The position numbers and the translations under genes are program-made. DNA of 35,879 bases from Plantago elongata. Its lineage: Eukaryota; Streptophyta; Magnoliopsida; Lamiales; Plantaginaceae. Each line of letters begins with the position of its first letter. Position 1 is the stretch's first letter. Positions 1 through 9,449 of the stretch are shown in pieces. The stretch is from NCBI GenBank assembly GCA_036897095.1, contig JAYMSP010001123.1:1-35879 (forward strand). Direction: 5' to 3'. Under the pieces are notes generated by a model. The model had not been told where the DNA came from and did not search any database. It saw nothing but the letters and a program-made list of their open reading frames with translations.

Positions 1-410
1 GTCTTTATGTTACTTAACATAGAAATGGTAATAACACAAGAACCAAGACATGTTTGACTCTCAGAAATGTGTATAATGTAGCACTATCTGGTTCTCAGAA
101 ACTTCATGTCATAAATGGTTTTCTGAATTTCAATTTCAGAGAAATCCATTGGATATGTGACATGTCCATAGTATTCGAGATATAGCATTATATACTTATG
201 GACTATATACCAGCTTGTCTTTTTGGGTCTATCTTCCCAGATGACTAAAGGCTTTATGAGTCAAGTTTCAGAAACCTTGATATCCTTCTTTATCAGATAG
301 GCTTTCTGAATACCCGTTTCAGAAACATGTCTCCTTTTTCTCTTGATCCTCTCCAATTTCATTGAAGACTTAGAACTTTTCAGTTTAGAGGCATCTCCAT
401 TAACACAAGA
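1..410 (-). pseudogene. Coding-like tail downstream of the copia RNase H fragment
   Basis: One minus-strand frame stays open from 410 to the left edge except for stops at 261-263 and 84-86, that is two stops in about 136 codons. The predicted peptide is lysine- and serine-rich at first and carries a recurring motif, SETGIQK, SET, SEIEIQK and SES, spaced along it. It lies just past the copia RNase H fragment but is shifted by one base relative to that frame. It may be a decayed C-terminal extension of the copia polyprotein or part of another element. I do not recognise the family, and the coding claim rests only on frame openness and the repeated motif. Confidence 0.3.
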
Positions 411-423
411 CTATGTCTCAAGA

Positions 424-640
424 TCAAAAACCTACTTTCCCGGTATCAGCAAGTTGATCTTCAATGCCAACCTTTAGAATCTCTATATTGCTTTTTTCAA
501 CATGGTCTCTGGTGAAGTAGTGTCTAACATCGATGTGCTTAGTTCTTGCATGGGACTTTGGATTTTGAGAAATCTTCTTGATAGGCGCACTCACATTCAA
601 CTGCATCTTCGTCGGAAGGAGTCCAACTACCTTGGCTCAC
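424..640 (-). pseudogene. Ty1/copia RNase H C-terminal fragment
   Basis: The minus-strand translation contains the copia RNase H signature ARTKHIDVRHYFTRDHVEK followed by SNIEILKVGIEDQLAD. This is the conserved end of plant copia polyproteins, where the RNase H domain removes the RNA strand during reverse transcription. The sequence before it, with an ISQNPKSH stretch, fits the segment that follows the conserved D-N-T-S-A block. The usual FTK ending after QLAD is replaced by an unrelated sequence and a stop at 424-426. Nothing of reverse transcriptase or integrase is present to the right, because similarity is lost near 640. It is a truncated dead fragment. Confidence 0.8.
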
Positions 641-648
641 CATTGTCG

Positions 649-759
649 AGATTTGTTCGATTTCGGATTTCTAGGGTTTCAATTTGGGAGATTTGTTCGA
701 TTTCGGATTTCTAGGGTTTTAATTTGGGAGATTTCGGAGTTCTAGGCTTTTGATTTGGG
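649..759. repeat. 40-bp tandem repeat, about 2.8 units
   Basis: Units at 649-688 and 689-728 differ at about one position. A third unit at 729-758 is shorter by about nine bases. Each unit contains TTTCGGATTTCTAGGGTTT or a variant, so the spacing carries a repeated AGGGTTT box of the kind found in plant leader sequences. The repeat sits between the copia fragment and the LINE fragment. Confidence 0.85.
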
Positions 760-1000
760 AGATTTTGGAAAGTTGTTGCCAGATTTGGGAGTTTTGATCC
801 CACCAAAAACGTTTTTCTCTCCCAAAACACGTTTCTTCTGTCCGACTCAGCTGAAGGACCAAAATCGAGAAACGAATTTCGTCCATGTCACGAATCCAGT
901 CAGCAAGGACCAAAAACGAAATCTAAATTCGCGCAAAAACGGCCGCTTTGGTCCTTTTAGTCCCTAAATCGACACGCGAAAAAAAAGGACCGTATTCGAA
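760..1000. other. Non-coding stretch, no gene seen
   Basis: I see no gene here. The phrase 'GGACCAAAA' recurs, with related GGTCC copies in opposite orientation, so this may be decayed mobile-element leader sequence. Short open frames on both strands have no recognisable protein character. Confidence 0.4.
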
Positions 1001-2460
1001 ATGGATTTTCAGTTATATGACCAAAATTGCAATTCTCCCATCTTTCAGTGGATGCCGGTGAAACAGGATGCCACTGCGGTCATGGTGCGTCAATATGCTT
1101 CTCAGATCCGCCAGACGACTAGGCTGGAGCTCCGTCACCTGCTCCGTATCAGTCCGTGGGGAAACGGGGGATCGATTCCAGTTGCAGCAATTCCAGTGGG
1201 AAACACCGACGGAGGTCTGCTTCCGGCTTCAAGGGAAGGGCTTTGGGCTCGCACAATGTCTCCGGGATCAATGAGGCATATGGAATGTTAGGGGTGCGGG
1301 CCGCCCAGAGGTCCATGTGGCACTTAGAAGTTACATATGTCGGTATAGTCCAATGATGACAGTGGTACTTGATACAAGAATGGGTTTCGGGGAGCCTACA
1401 GAAATGGTTATCACCTTTGTTTACACTAATCGTATGGTCCTCTCCACCGGCAAGTTCTCCGCAATCTGGTGGTTTATGGGTGATGTGTGATGAAGCCCGT
1501 ATGGATGTCCAGCTGGCAGCTGCAAGCTGCTGCAGACATAATTCTGCATTTTCGGATTGTTTTGCCATGCCAGCCTTTGCCAATTTACCTGACTTCTGTG
1601 TACAATGAAGCAGCTGCTGCTCGACTAGGACAGGAATGGCATTCTTCACGCCAACTCAGTTCTTCAATTGATCATTCTTGGTTAGTAATGGGAGATTTTA
1701 ACTCTTTACTTCACTCATATGAAAAAATCAGGGGCGGGAATTTCAAATATGCTAGGACTAGAGCCTTAAATTCTTGTCTTGTCGATTGTGGTTTAAGCGA
1801 TTTAAGTTTTTGTGGTTCGACGTTTACTAGGTTTAATTCTTCCCGTTGTGCGAACTATATTTTTGAACGGCTTGATCGGTCTTGTGCCAATGCTAACTGG
1901 ATCAATCAATTCCCCCTTACATCTGTTCGAGTTTTGCCGAGATCCACTTCAGATCACAAACCCTTATGAATACACTAATGATGATATCCGTCCCCCCAAG
2001 AATTTTCAACGGAAATACAAAAATATTTGGAAAGATAATTTTGCTTTTATTAATCGGCTGCGAGATTTCTGGCACTCGGATTCAATAGCAAATCTTGGTT
2101 TAAATGCTGCTTGTAATCTGCTTAGTCACACTTTTCACAAATGGCCTATTAAATACTCTTGCTAAAATTGACAAATCTATTAACTGTAACATGAATCGAT
2201 TGGAGCAACTTGAGAACTTGGTTGCTATTAATACTGATCATTTTTCGCTTACTTTTTATCAACTTAATCAACGATTTGAAAGCTGATTTTAAACTTAAGT
2301 CTACTTTTTGGGGCCAACAGGCTAAATGTTAATGGATTAAAGGCATAGATCCGAGTTCCAAATATTTTCATTCGCTTGCTACTCACCATAAACGTCGTAA
2401 TTATGTTCATACCAATGATATTGTAATTTTGGAGCATTCTCTTATGCTTTATGTCAAGTA
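1001..2460 (+). pseudogene. LINE (non-LTR retrotransposon) ORF2 endonuclease fragment
   Basis: The plus strand encodes the apurinic/apyrimidinic-type endonuclease domain of a plant LINE, which nicks target DNA to prime reverse transcription. The start of the domain is readable near 1254 (MSPGSMRHMEC). The best frame runs 1487-1969, with WLVMGDFN near 1679, the block CLVDCGLSDL, NYIFERLDR near 1852, and SDHKPL at its end. These are the conserved GDFN and SDH catalytic-region motifs. After 1969 the coding signal changes frame: a DFWHSDS stretch, then a segment near 2380 resembling the SSKYFHSLATHHKRRN linker that precedes reverse transcriptase. No reverse transcriptase follows. Several frameshifts and stops make it a dead, 3'-truncated copy. 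Confidence 0.85.
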
Positions 2461-2783
2461 ATTACTAATAAGATTCCTTTTGTCATGTATAAATGTAAGA
2501 AAATTCTTGCGACTTTGTCATATAATATGACATTGCACGGTACAATATGTAGTTGAACTAATGATGATTGTCTAAATGTAGTTTTGTTTATAAGAATCTT
2601 CCATTAATAGAAAACATTGAAATAGATATCCAAATGATATTGAAGTACAACTGTTGATCATAAAACAAAAAGTGCTTAAATCTCGTAAACATTGTTTACG
2701 ATAGATTGAATTACAAAAAGAAAAGTGAAAAGTTGTCATTGGGAACATGGAATTCTAAGATCCATTACTTATTTTGAGGCTCA
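2461..2783. other. Region downstream of the MADS gene, likely 3' UTR side
   Basis: No gene is seen. The segment is AT-rich and lies just after the stop codon of the minus-strand MADS gene, so its right part probably holds that gene's 3' untranslated region. I did not find a canonical AATAAA polyadenylation signal on the minus strand here. Confidence 0.4.
2683..2701. repeat. Perfect 8-bp inverted repeat with 3-nt loop
   Basis: TCGTAAAC and GTTTACGA flank ATT, giving a perfect hairpin. It lies about 83 bp past the stop codon of the MADS gene, so it would be in the 3' untranslated region if the transcript reaches that far. There is no U-tract or other sign of a function. Confidence 0.6.
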
Positions 2784-3632
2784 TTAATTTTTAGGCTCTG
2801 AGGTTTTTCCCCCGGAAGGATCAACAACAACACTTGGATTATTCATACCATATGAAGCTCCCAGAAAGTCATGTGAAACCAAACCGGTGATTGGTGCATT
2901 AGCAGTGATATCATCATTTCTTGCATTTTCTCCAGAATTGTGGCTAAGACCTGTTGACAAGTTATTGAAAACAAATGGCAATGGGTTATTAGAATTGGGA
3001 TCAATACCAAATGAAAAACCTAGAGCAAACAAGTTCCCATGATCATTCGCCATAAGAGGAGGATCAACTGGTATTGAGCTTTCAACATTCCCAGCTGTTA
3101 TGTCTTTCTTGGCTTCTTCATTGAATTCTTTTTCAAACTTGAGGATGGCATCCTCGAACAATGTTAGTTCCTCAAGATTGAACTCTTCAATCGAGGGTGG
3201 ATACCATTTCTGCTGCAGACCTATTTTTTTTGCTAGGTCAATCTCTTCACCAATCTTTGTTTCTTCAGCGATCATGGACTCAAGTTCCATAATCTCCTCG
3301 CTGAGAGCCCCAATTTTATTATTACGGTTAGCCTCAATTATCATTTGGCCTGCACCAGCTGGAGAATCTGAAGTGTTCCCCTTTTGAAACTTTTCAATGA
3401 TGGATTCAACATTGGGGTGGCCAAAACTATAGACCATTTTTCCAGGTGAAAATGTAACAGCGCAAACTTCTGCTCCAGAAAGCAGAGAGAGTTCACTAGC
3501 TTTCTTAAAAAAGCCAGTACGGCGTTTGGAGAATGTAACCTGGAGGTTACTTTGGTTTGGCATCTTCTCCATTTTCACCTTTTGGCGGCCTTTTCTCTGT
3601 TTTGGTTGAGCTTGACTTGTTGGTGAACTCAT
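2784..3632 (-). CDS. AGL62-like: Type I (M-alpha) MADS-box transcription factor, AGL61/AGL62-like
   Basis: This is a complete, intronless 282-codon frame from ATG at 3632 to TAA at 2784-2786. The MADS DNA-binding domain covers residues 14-74 or so, with KGRQKVKMEKM, NLQVTFSKRRTGFFKKASEL, the SGAEVCAVTFSPG block and FGHPNVESIIEKF. The SFGHPNV block and lack of a K domain mark the M-alpha group, which includes AGL61 and AGL62; members of that group form dimers and act in the nucleus in female gametophyte and endosperm development. A charged helical stretch at about 102-135 could form a coiled coil and is followed by W-Y-P-P-S-I-E-E-F and a leucine/glutamate-rich helix. The C-terminal third is Asn/Ser/Gly-rich and likely disordered. 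The ATG chosen leaves 13 residues before the domain. No breaks are visible, so it is probably functional. The tissue role is inferred from the family. Confidence 0.93.
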   Translation of the reverse strand: MSSPTSQAQPKQRKGRQKVKMEKMPNQSNLQVTFSKRRTGFFKKASELSLLSGAEVCAVTFSPGKMVYSFGHPNVESIIEKFQKGNTSDSPAGAGQMIIEANRNNKIGALSEEIMELESMIAEETKIGEEIDLAKKIGLQQKWYPPSIEEFNLEELTLFEDAILKFEKEFNEEAKKDITAGNVESSIPVDPPLMANDHGNLFALGFSFGIDPNSNNPLPFVFNNLSTGLSHNSGENARNDDITANAPITGLVSHDFLGASYGMNNPSVVVDPSGGKTSEPKN

Positions 3633-3702
3633 TATGTTTATGTGTTTATGTATGAACTCTAAAAATTGTTAAGGTGTTGATGTTTTTAAGAAAGAAGGTG
3701 CT

Positions 3703-3710
3703 AATTTATA
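3703..3710 (-). promoter_or_regulatory. Putative TATA box of the MADS gene
   Basis: The minus strand reads CTATAAATTAG here, about 70 bp upstream of the ATG at 3632. This spacing fits a plant TATA box with a short leader. It is the best match in the first 150 bp upstream. Confidence 0.55.
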
Positions 3711-4004
3711 GATGCAAACTCAACACACTAATTATAAAGCTTTCCTAATTTCTCATGATATGCCATTATCAGACCGTGTTGAATTCATTGACCATAACCG
3801 AATGTGTGCAGTGTATTTTCACAAAATGAGTAAGAGAATTAATTAACTTCCATTTTGCGCTTCATACAAAGATAAAATATGAAAGTTTCATTTTTAGGAA
3901 AATTTTGACTTAGAAATTTTTTAATTGTGGTTTTACTACAATCTATAAATCTAGTAAGTATTAGGAAATCAGATTTAAATTTTGAAAATATTACAATTAA
4001 TTTG
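3711..4004. other. MADS gene upstream region, no other gene seen
   Basis: This AT-rich non-coding stretch lies between the TATA box and the tandem repeat array. It is presumably the proximal promoter. I see no clear coding frame or other element. Confidence 0.45.
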
Positions 4005-4293
4005 GATGTTCATACTACTCACTCACGAAGATCATCTTCAATTAGGCTGATTCAGTTATAACTTTAAATAGACGTAAAATTATCATTTTTATATTAGAAC
4101 AACGATGTTTAAAAAATCAATGAAATCGTATTATTACATCTTTTCGAGCGGACACTTAAATGGATTACTATGCCAACACATATATAGATTACTTTATGTC
4201 CTTTCCGTTTGATATTGTAATTTTCTCATGAGGAACACCAGATTTCGTTTTCCAAAACAAAAGAATCATCGAACTAAGCTCAATCCCTTTTAT
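4005..4293. repeat. Tandem repeat unit A of the upstream array
   Basis: It shares clear blocks with units B and C: GATCAT near the start, an ATAACTTTAAA block, GAACAACGATGTTTAAA, TATTACATCTTTTC, TTTGATATTGTAATTTTCTC and the closing AAGCTCAATCCCTTTTA. It is the most diverged unit. It ends at the target site of the inserted terminal-inverted-repeat element. Confidence 0.75.
4285..4293. repeat. Target-site duplication, left copy (CCCTTTTAT)
   Basis: The same nine bases occur at 5129-5137 on the other side of the inserted element. Nine bases is the usual duplication length for Mutator-like transposons. Confidence 0.75.
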
Positions 4294-5128
4294 GGGAAAA
4301 AATTCAAAAAAGATACCGTACAATGTACCGACCATTTTAATACCAATAAGATATAAACATTAAAAACGGATACATTACAATAACATTAAATTTAAAAGAA
4401 GTCATTTGTTTTTTTTTAACGTAAAATGATGATATGGATTGACAAATAAAATTCTTAACTATTGACATTAATTTAAATTAATTTAAGATTTTTAAAATAA
4501 TATATTAATTGTTAAACTTATTAAAATTTATATAAAATATAAAAATTATGAAATTTAAAATAAAAATTATTAATTTATTTCATTATAGAAAATTATTTTA
4601 AAAATGTCATAAATATTAAAAATGTTTAAAAGATAAATAATTCACCCCTTCTTCTTTATTTGAAATGACATTCTATTTGGTGAGGCTATTGAAGAGACTA
4701 ACCGACCTGAATAAAATCATTTAACATGACATAAGGTCATTTTAATCACATTTTTTTTTCGCTTTTGTAATTTCGTTTTGATATTTCATGGAGTTTTTCA
4801 ACATTTTTTTGAATGCTTTATGCATTTTTTATATTTTTATGTAATTAAATAAATTAATAAAATTTTATGTTTAAAGTCCTAATTTCTTTTATAAATTTAA
4901 ATGAATTTATGAATTATTTAGAAAATTATAAATTAATTAAATCAAAAGTCAATAGTCAAAAGTTTTAATATCAATCCACATCATCATTTTTGTTTTAAAA
5001 AAATACCAGAGTACCTCTTTTGGATACAATGTTAATATAGTGTACCCTTCTTAAACGGGTATATTCTATACCTACGAAAATGGTCGGTATACATTATAAT
5101 TATAATGTACCTTTTTAAAATTATTACC
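4294..5128. mobile_element. Non-autonomous Mutator-like terminal-inverted-repeat element (835 bp)
   Basis: The two ends are inverted copies of each other. The left end GGGAAAAAATTCAAAAAAG matches the reverse complement of the right end (GGTAATAATTTTAAAAAGG). Farther in, GTACCGACCATTTT, AAAATGATGATATGGATTGA and ACTATTGAC on the left have inverted counterparts in the right arm. The inverted repeats extend at least 200 bp per side (about 4294-4500 and 4920-5128). The interior is AT-rich with no open frame, so transposase must have come from elsewhere. A 9-bp target duplication flanks it, and the sequence on both sides joins into a continuous tandem repeat, which confirms the insertion. The family name is inferred from long inverted repeats and duplication length. 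Confidence 0.8.
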
Positions 5129-5137
5129 CCCTTTTAT
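5129..5137. repeat. Target-site duplication, right copy (CCCTTTTAT)
   Basis: It pairs with 4285-4293. One cytosine at the element boundary is ambiguous because five Cs run together there, so the duplication may be read as eight or nine bases. Confidence 0.75.
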
Positions 5138-5403
5138 TGCATGCTGGGTATATATTTCATATCAAAGATCATCTTTAGTTAGGTCGAGCGAGTAATAACT
5201 TTAAAACGACGTAATTGTCGTTTTCATTTTAGAGCAATAATGTTGAAATAATCAACAATATTTTACTATTACATCTTTTCAAACGAACACATAAATAGAT
5301 TATTGTGACCTTTTTTATTTGTTATTGTAATTTCTCACGATGAACACCTGATTTCATTTTGCAAAACAAAAGAATCCTCAAACATAGCTCAATCCCTTTA
5401 CGC
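5138..5403. repeat. Tandem repeat unit B of the upstream array
   Basis: It begins GCATGCTGGGTATATATTTC and ends with CTCAATCCCTTTACGC, directly followed by unit C 264 bases later. It shares the conserved blocks with A and C. Confidence 0.8.
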
Positions 5404-5597
5404 CATGTTGGGTATACATTTCATATCAAAGATCATGCTTAGTTAGCCGAGCAAGTAATAACTTTAAATCGACGTATTTGTCGTTTCATTTTAGAACAAC
5501 GATGTTTAAATAATATCGTACTACTACATATTTTCAAGCAAACACATAAATAAATAATTACTATGACGTTTTCATTTGATATTGTAATTTTCTCATA
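5404..5597. repeat. Tandem repeat unit C of the upstream array, incomplete
   Basis: It begins CATGTTGGGTATACATTTC like unit B and stays alignable to the TTTGATATTGTAATTTTCTC block. The last 65-70 bases of the unit are missing. Confidence 0.8.
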
Positions 5598-5837
5598 AAT
5601 AATAACCAAGTCAGTGGTTCATAGAAGTTTTCAATTAAATGAGAGAAGCTTCATGAGTTCGACTCTTAGAGAGCTTATAGTTCGGAGAGGTAGATCCAAA
5701 AAGATCTTATCTTCAAAGAGGGGTCTTAAGAGAGGGATAGAGTCTCAAAAATGTAATTGGAAAAGGCCAAATTCGTAAATGGTATTACAACTGGTGTGCT
5801 TCAATGCCAGAGAGCAAAAAAAGGCAAAAGTAAGTAA
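5598..5837. other. Non-coding stretch, no gene seen
   Basis: Unique-looking non-coding sequence between the tandem array and the LTR-like repeat. Nothing recognisable is present. Confidence 0.4.
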
Positions 5838-6192
5838 TCAAATTATTACTTAAAAAACTAAGTAGTAAGCAGTGGTATAACAACAGACAAAGTTAAATCA
5901 TAAAATCGCTTGCAATTATTTAATCAAGTTATCACAACGACGGAGAGCAATCAATTATTTGTAAAAATGAATTAATTTGGGTTTTTGTACTTCTAAAACA
6001 AAGATTAAAACACAAGACAGATAAACTGGTTTTGATCAGAAAAAGAATGAGAATATGATAGTAATGATCAAGTAATGCTATTTCGCTCTAGAGTAATCGT
6101 TCATACTTGTCACACGATCGGTGTACATAAATCGATCAATCCAACCTTTACCAATCGTTATGTGAAGGTTTTTGAATGAGTGTAATTGTGGG
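5838..6192 (+). repeat. LTR-like dispersed repeat, copy a (partial)
   Basis: It shares with the copies at 6197 and 19335 an AAACTAAGTAGTAAGCAG-type start, a TCGCTTGC/TCGTTTGC box and TTCGCTCTAGAGTAATCGTTC followed by CTTGTCAC. The match stops near 6192, where copy b begins at once. It is the most diverged copy. Confidence 0.65.
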
Positions 6193-6196
6193 TATT

Positions 6197-6813
6197 TGAT
6201 GTGCTCAAATTAATACTCTGGAAAACTAAGTTGTAATGAGTTATTGTAGAATAATAAGCTAACCACATAATCGTTTGCTAAGGAACTAATTAAGCTACCA
6301 AGCACTTGAAAGTAAATGATCACTTGTTGAAATAGTTTGATGTTTATAGAGTTTTCCTACTAATGACTATACAATAGAAAAGTAAATAACAAGATTTAAT
6401 TAATGAGAAGGGCAAACACAGTTAATAGATCAGGTGGTGCAAATTCGCTCTAAGATAATCGTTCATGCTTGTCACAAGGTTGTTGTACAGGAAACAACAA
6501 ATCCAGTTTAACCAACGTATTTGAGAATGTAACTTTTGTAATTGTAGGTTGTCAGTCTACGATCCTTAACCGAAAACGTGTAGAACATCTACAAACAAGT
6601 TTACTGGATTGCTTGGTTTTACGAAGATCTTTGAACTAGACAAACCTACGTGAACCAAGACAAACCTTAGAATAAATACGCAATCACCATCTCATCTATA
6701 TTGTGTTTGGAGATGTTTAGCTACTCATGAAAGATTAAAGAACAACGGAATTCAAGATAAAGTTCATATGTTGCATAATCATATTGACAATCAATAACAA
6801 GATCATACAATTT
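6197..6813 (+). repeat. LTR-like dispersed repeat, copy b (cut at 6813)
   Basis: It begins TGATGTGCTCAAATTAATAC and aligns over more than 600 bp with copy c at 19335. Shared blocks include TTTAACCAACGTATTTGAG, GTAGGTTGTCA, CACCATCTCATCT and AACAAGATCAT. It stops abruptly where an LTR beginning TGTAAAACCCC starts at 6814. The TG start and length suggest an LTR, but no primer site was found beside it. Confidence 0.75.
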
Positions 6814-7324
6814 TGTAAAACCCCGTATTTTCATCTTTCCAAATTTTAATTTCCACATTTAGTGTTTAGTTAATTATCAATATTATTTAATTATTGATGG
6901 ATTAATTATTTATTCTAGTGTTTAATTAGAGCTAATCTAGTTAAACTCTATCTTATTTAGAGTTCAATTGTCTAGGGTTTAATTTCCTTCCTTCTTCCAA
7001 GTATACCCTCTTCTTCACAACTAGTATATGCCTCCTGCAAATTGATTTCTTCTCCGTTCCTCTCTTATCTTATCCCGCCTCTACACCACCTGTACAACCC
7101 TCCGTCGCCACCAATATTGCCTCTCCAATTCGCGACTCCCAGCTCCTATGAACCCACCATAATCACCTCCATCTTCTCCACCGATCGGCCTCCTCTCACT
7201 GACTTGATCAACTGCCACCACGAACTACACCAACGCCATATCTCCACCACCACTTTCGACCAATAATCCGCCACACTCGCCACTCGTCTTCTTCGTCTAC
7301 CCAAATTGGCGGCTTGCTTGTCTT
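6814..7324 (+). mobile_element. Left part of an LTR split by a later insertion
   Basis: The start TGTAAAACCCCGTATTTTC is typical of Ty3/gypsy LTRs. Downstream the sequence becomes rich in C and T and contains a 74-codon open frame at 7042-7266 rich in Pro, Ser, Thr and His, a composition common in plant LTR leader regions and not a recognised protein. At 7325 the LTR of the nested gypsy element begins. Its continuation is probably 15792-17082. Confidence 0.55.
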
Positions 7325-7736
7325 TGTGAGACCCCTCGAAAATTACCTCGGGTCGAGGTAATACAAATACGTTCCTTCTCTATATTATGCTTAAGCGAGA
7401 AATTTTAAAACTAACTGACGATTACACGTAATCAAAATGATTAAATCGAAAATTCAAAAAGAAAACGTAAAGAAACAAAAACTCATTTTGACCAAGTTTT
7501 CTACAACATTAAAGTTGTTCAATAGATAATGATATTTAACAACACTAAAATACTCAACTAGTAGATGGACATGTAACACATGACAAGTTGCATATTCCAT
7601 TAAAAATACATAGTAAATATGTAACTCTCTAGTCTTTTCATTCAACTGGTGCATACATACTTTTATACATACAAGTATGCCTCCCACAACATAATCTTAT
7701 ACACTATACATAGTGACATCATCTTCTACCTCATCC

Positions 7737-7737
<1 letters not shown>

Positions 7738-7767
<30 letters not shown>

Positions 7768-7810
7768 CTTCTTCTTCTTCTTCTTCTTCTTCTTCTTCTT
7801 CTTCTTCTTC
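7738..7810. repeat. (CTT)n microsatellite, about 24 units
   Basis: A pure CTT run of 73 bases inside the left LTR. The matching place in the right LTR (near 13577) has only about four CTT units, so the expansion came after insertion. It creates meaningless poly-Ser, poly-Phe and poly-Glu frames. Confidence 0.97.
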
Positions 7811-9163
7811 AATACTCCAACCTCCATTAATAAACCTCCATAGCCAAATTCCTTCAAGCTTCACATCTCTACATATCATTCATCATTTCCGACATGCAAT
7901 TACATATTTCTTATCTTCTCAACATGAGAAAACTAATGGTATATTTCAATTCATGAACAAGCTACAACAAAGAAGTTAAAATGTAATGAAATCATATCAA
8001 TTCATTTTTCTTAATCTTCCATTTCATCATTTTCACTCTATTCACTCTCTTAACATATCTTATTCCATTTAAAACTTACTAGGAACTCAATTTACCAAGC
8101 CAAATTCGAAGTGGAAAAGGTATTGAATCAAAACTCTAAGAAGAAGAATGTTGAGGTGGGTTAAAATGTTCTTCTAAAACTAGTTAATTTTAATCTTAAT
8201 GCATACACATGTTTTTGGTGAAATCTTGATGATTATTCTCTTAAAAACTAATTTAGTTGAGTAATATGACCTCACAATCAATCAATTGGGTAAGTCATCA
8301 AATGGATTGCATGTTGATTTTGAAGTAGACTAAGCTCAAATTTTCAAATTCACCAATTCCCATAAGCATTATGTACTGATTTTGTAAAATACAAAATAAA
8401 TAGTTGCATTGGTTTGATTATGCTTCTAATTTTACTAGACATACAAAACATGACAATGCATCTCTGAGATTAGGAATCAGGTCAAAAAATATATTTTATG
8501 AATTAAATAAAATTCGCAAAAGATCGAATATTTTTAGTTATGCACAATAGAGTATGTTTAGTAAAACTTCGTTTATAACATGATAATATTTGCCTTAAGC
8601 TCTTTAAAATGGTAGATAAATTAGATTCAGATATTTTCCTACAATAAATTTTGAATTAGGATAGAATATGTTATGAATAATTTACCATTATTGCTTACTG
8701 CATGAGCAGTTTAGGTAGAAAATTCATAAGTGAAAATACATAAGTGTGATTTAGACTAAAAAGTATGTTTTAAGTAGGACACACGATAATATATAATGAA
8801 AACTGATACAAGCCATAATTAAGAAGGTTTGACTGCTTATATGTATTTTACCATAAAAGACTACCAAACTGACATGCTCTAGATTTTATAATTCGGACTT
8901 AAATTTGAAGTTCATTAAACGGATAATGAAATGGAATTATTTAAACATGTATAAATGACCTAAATAAGTAATAAAACTTTTGGGAATGGATTTGACCCTA
9001 GGAGTTCACCTTCCTTAATTGTAAAGTGAAATTTACGAGGAGATGATTTCGATTGTCGCACCTCTAACAAACATTTCCAATAATTATATATGTCGTTAAA
9101 ACGTCTAAAACATCATGAAGGAAAATAATATATAAAGACGAAAATACATATCATAATAATAAA

Positions 9164-9434
9164 TGCGGGTGACAACCTCGGTAAAAAGAGATTCAGACGA
9201 GGGTGACAACCTCGCGTAAAAAGAGATTCAGACGAGGGTGAAAACCTCGCATAAAAAGAGATTCAGACGAGGGTACAACCTCGTGTAAAAAAAGATTCAA
9301 ACGAGGATGACAATCTCGCATAAAAAGGGATTCGGACGAGGGTGTCAACCTCGCGTAAAAAGAGATTCAGACGAGGGTGACAACCTCGCGTAAAAAGAGA
9401 TTCAGACAAGGTGGCAACCCCACGTAAATAGAGT
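9164..9434. repeat. 35-bp tandem repeat in left LTR, eight copies
   Basis: The unit reads ACGAGGGTGACAACCTCGCG followed by TAAAAAGAGATTCAG. Within it CGAGG and CCTCG can pair around a seven-base loop. Several variant copies keep the pairing, including one with a G-T pair. Copies differ by one to six bases. Confidence 0.95.
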
Positions 9435-9449
9435 CCATTAATTGAATTT

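Noticed and set aside
1149..1649. 166-codon open frame on the minus strand
   Set aside because: It is antisense to the LINE endonuclease fragment and has no recognisable motif.
3100..3387. 95-codon plus-strand frame
   Set aside because: It lies antisense inside the MADS gene and is a shadow.
7649..7979. Frames encoding long runs of Ser, Phe or Glu
   Set aside because: They are produced by the CTT microsatellite in all frames.
9164..9434. 35-bp direct repeats that look like a CRISPR array
   Set aside because: There are no unique spacers; the units abut each other, and the same array lies in both LTRs of a plant retrotransposon.
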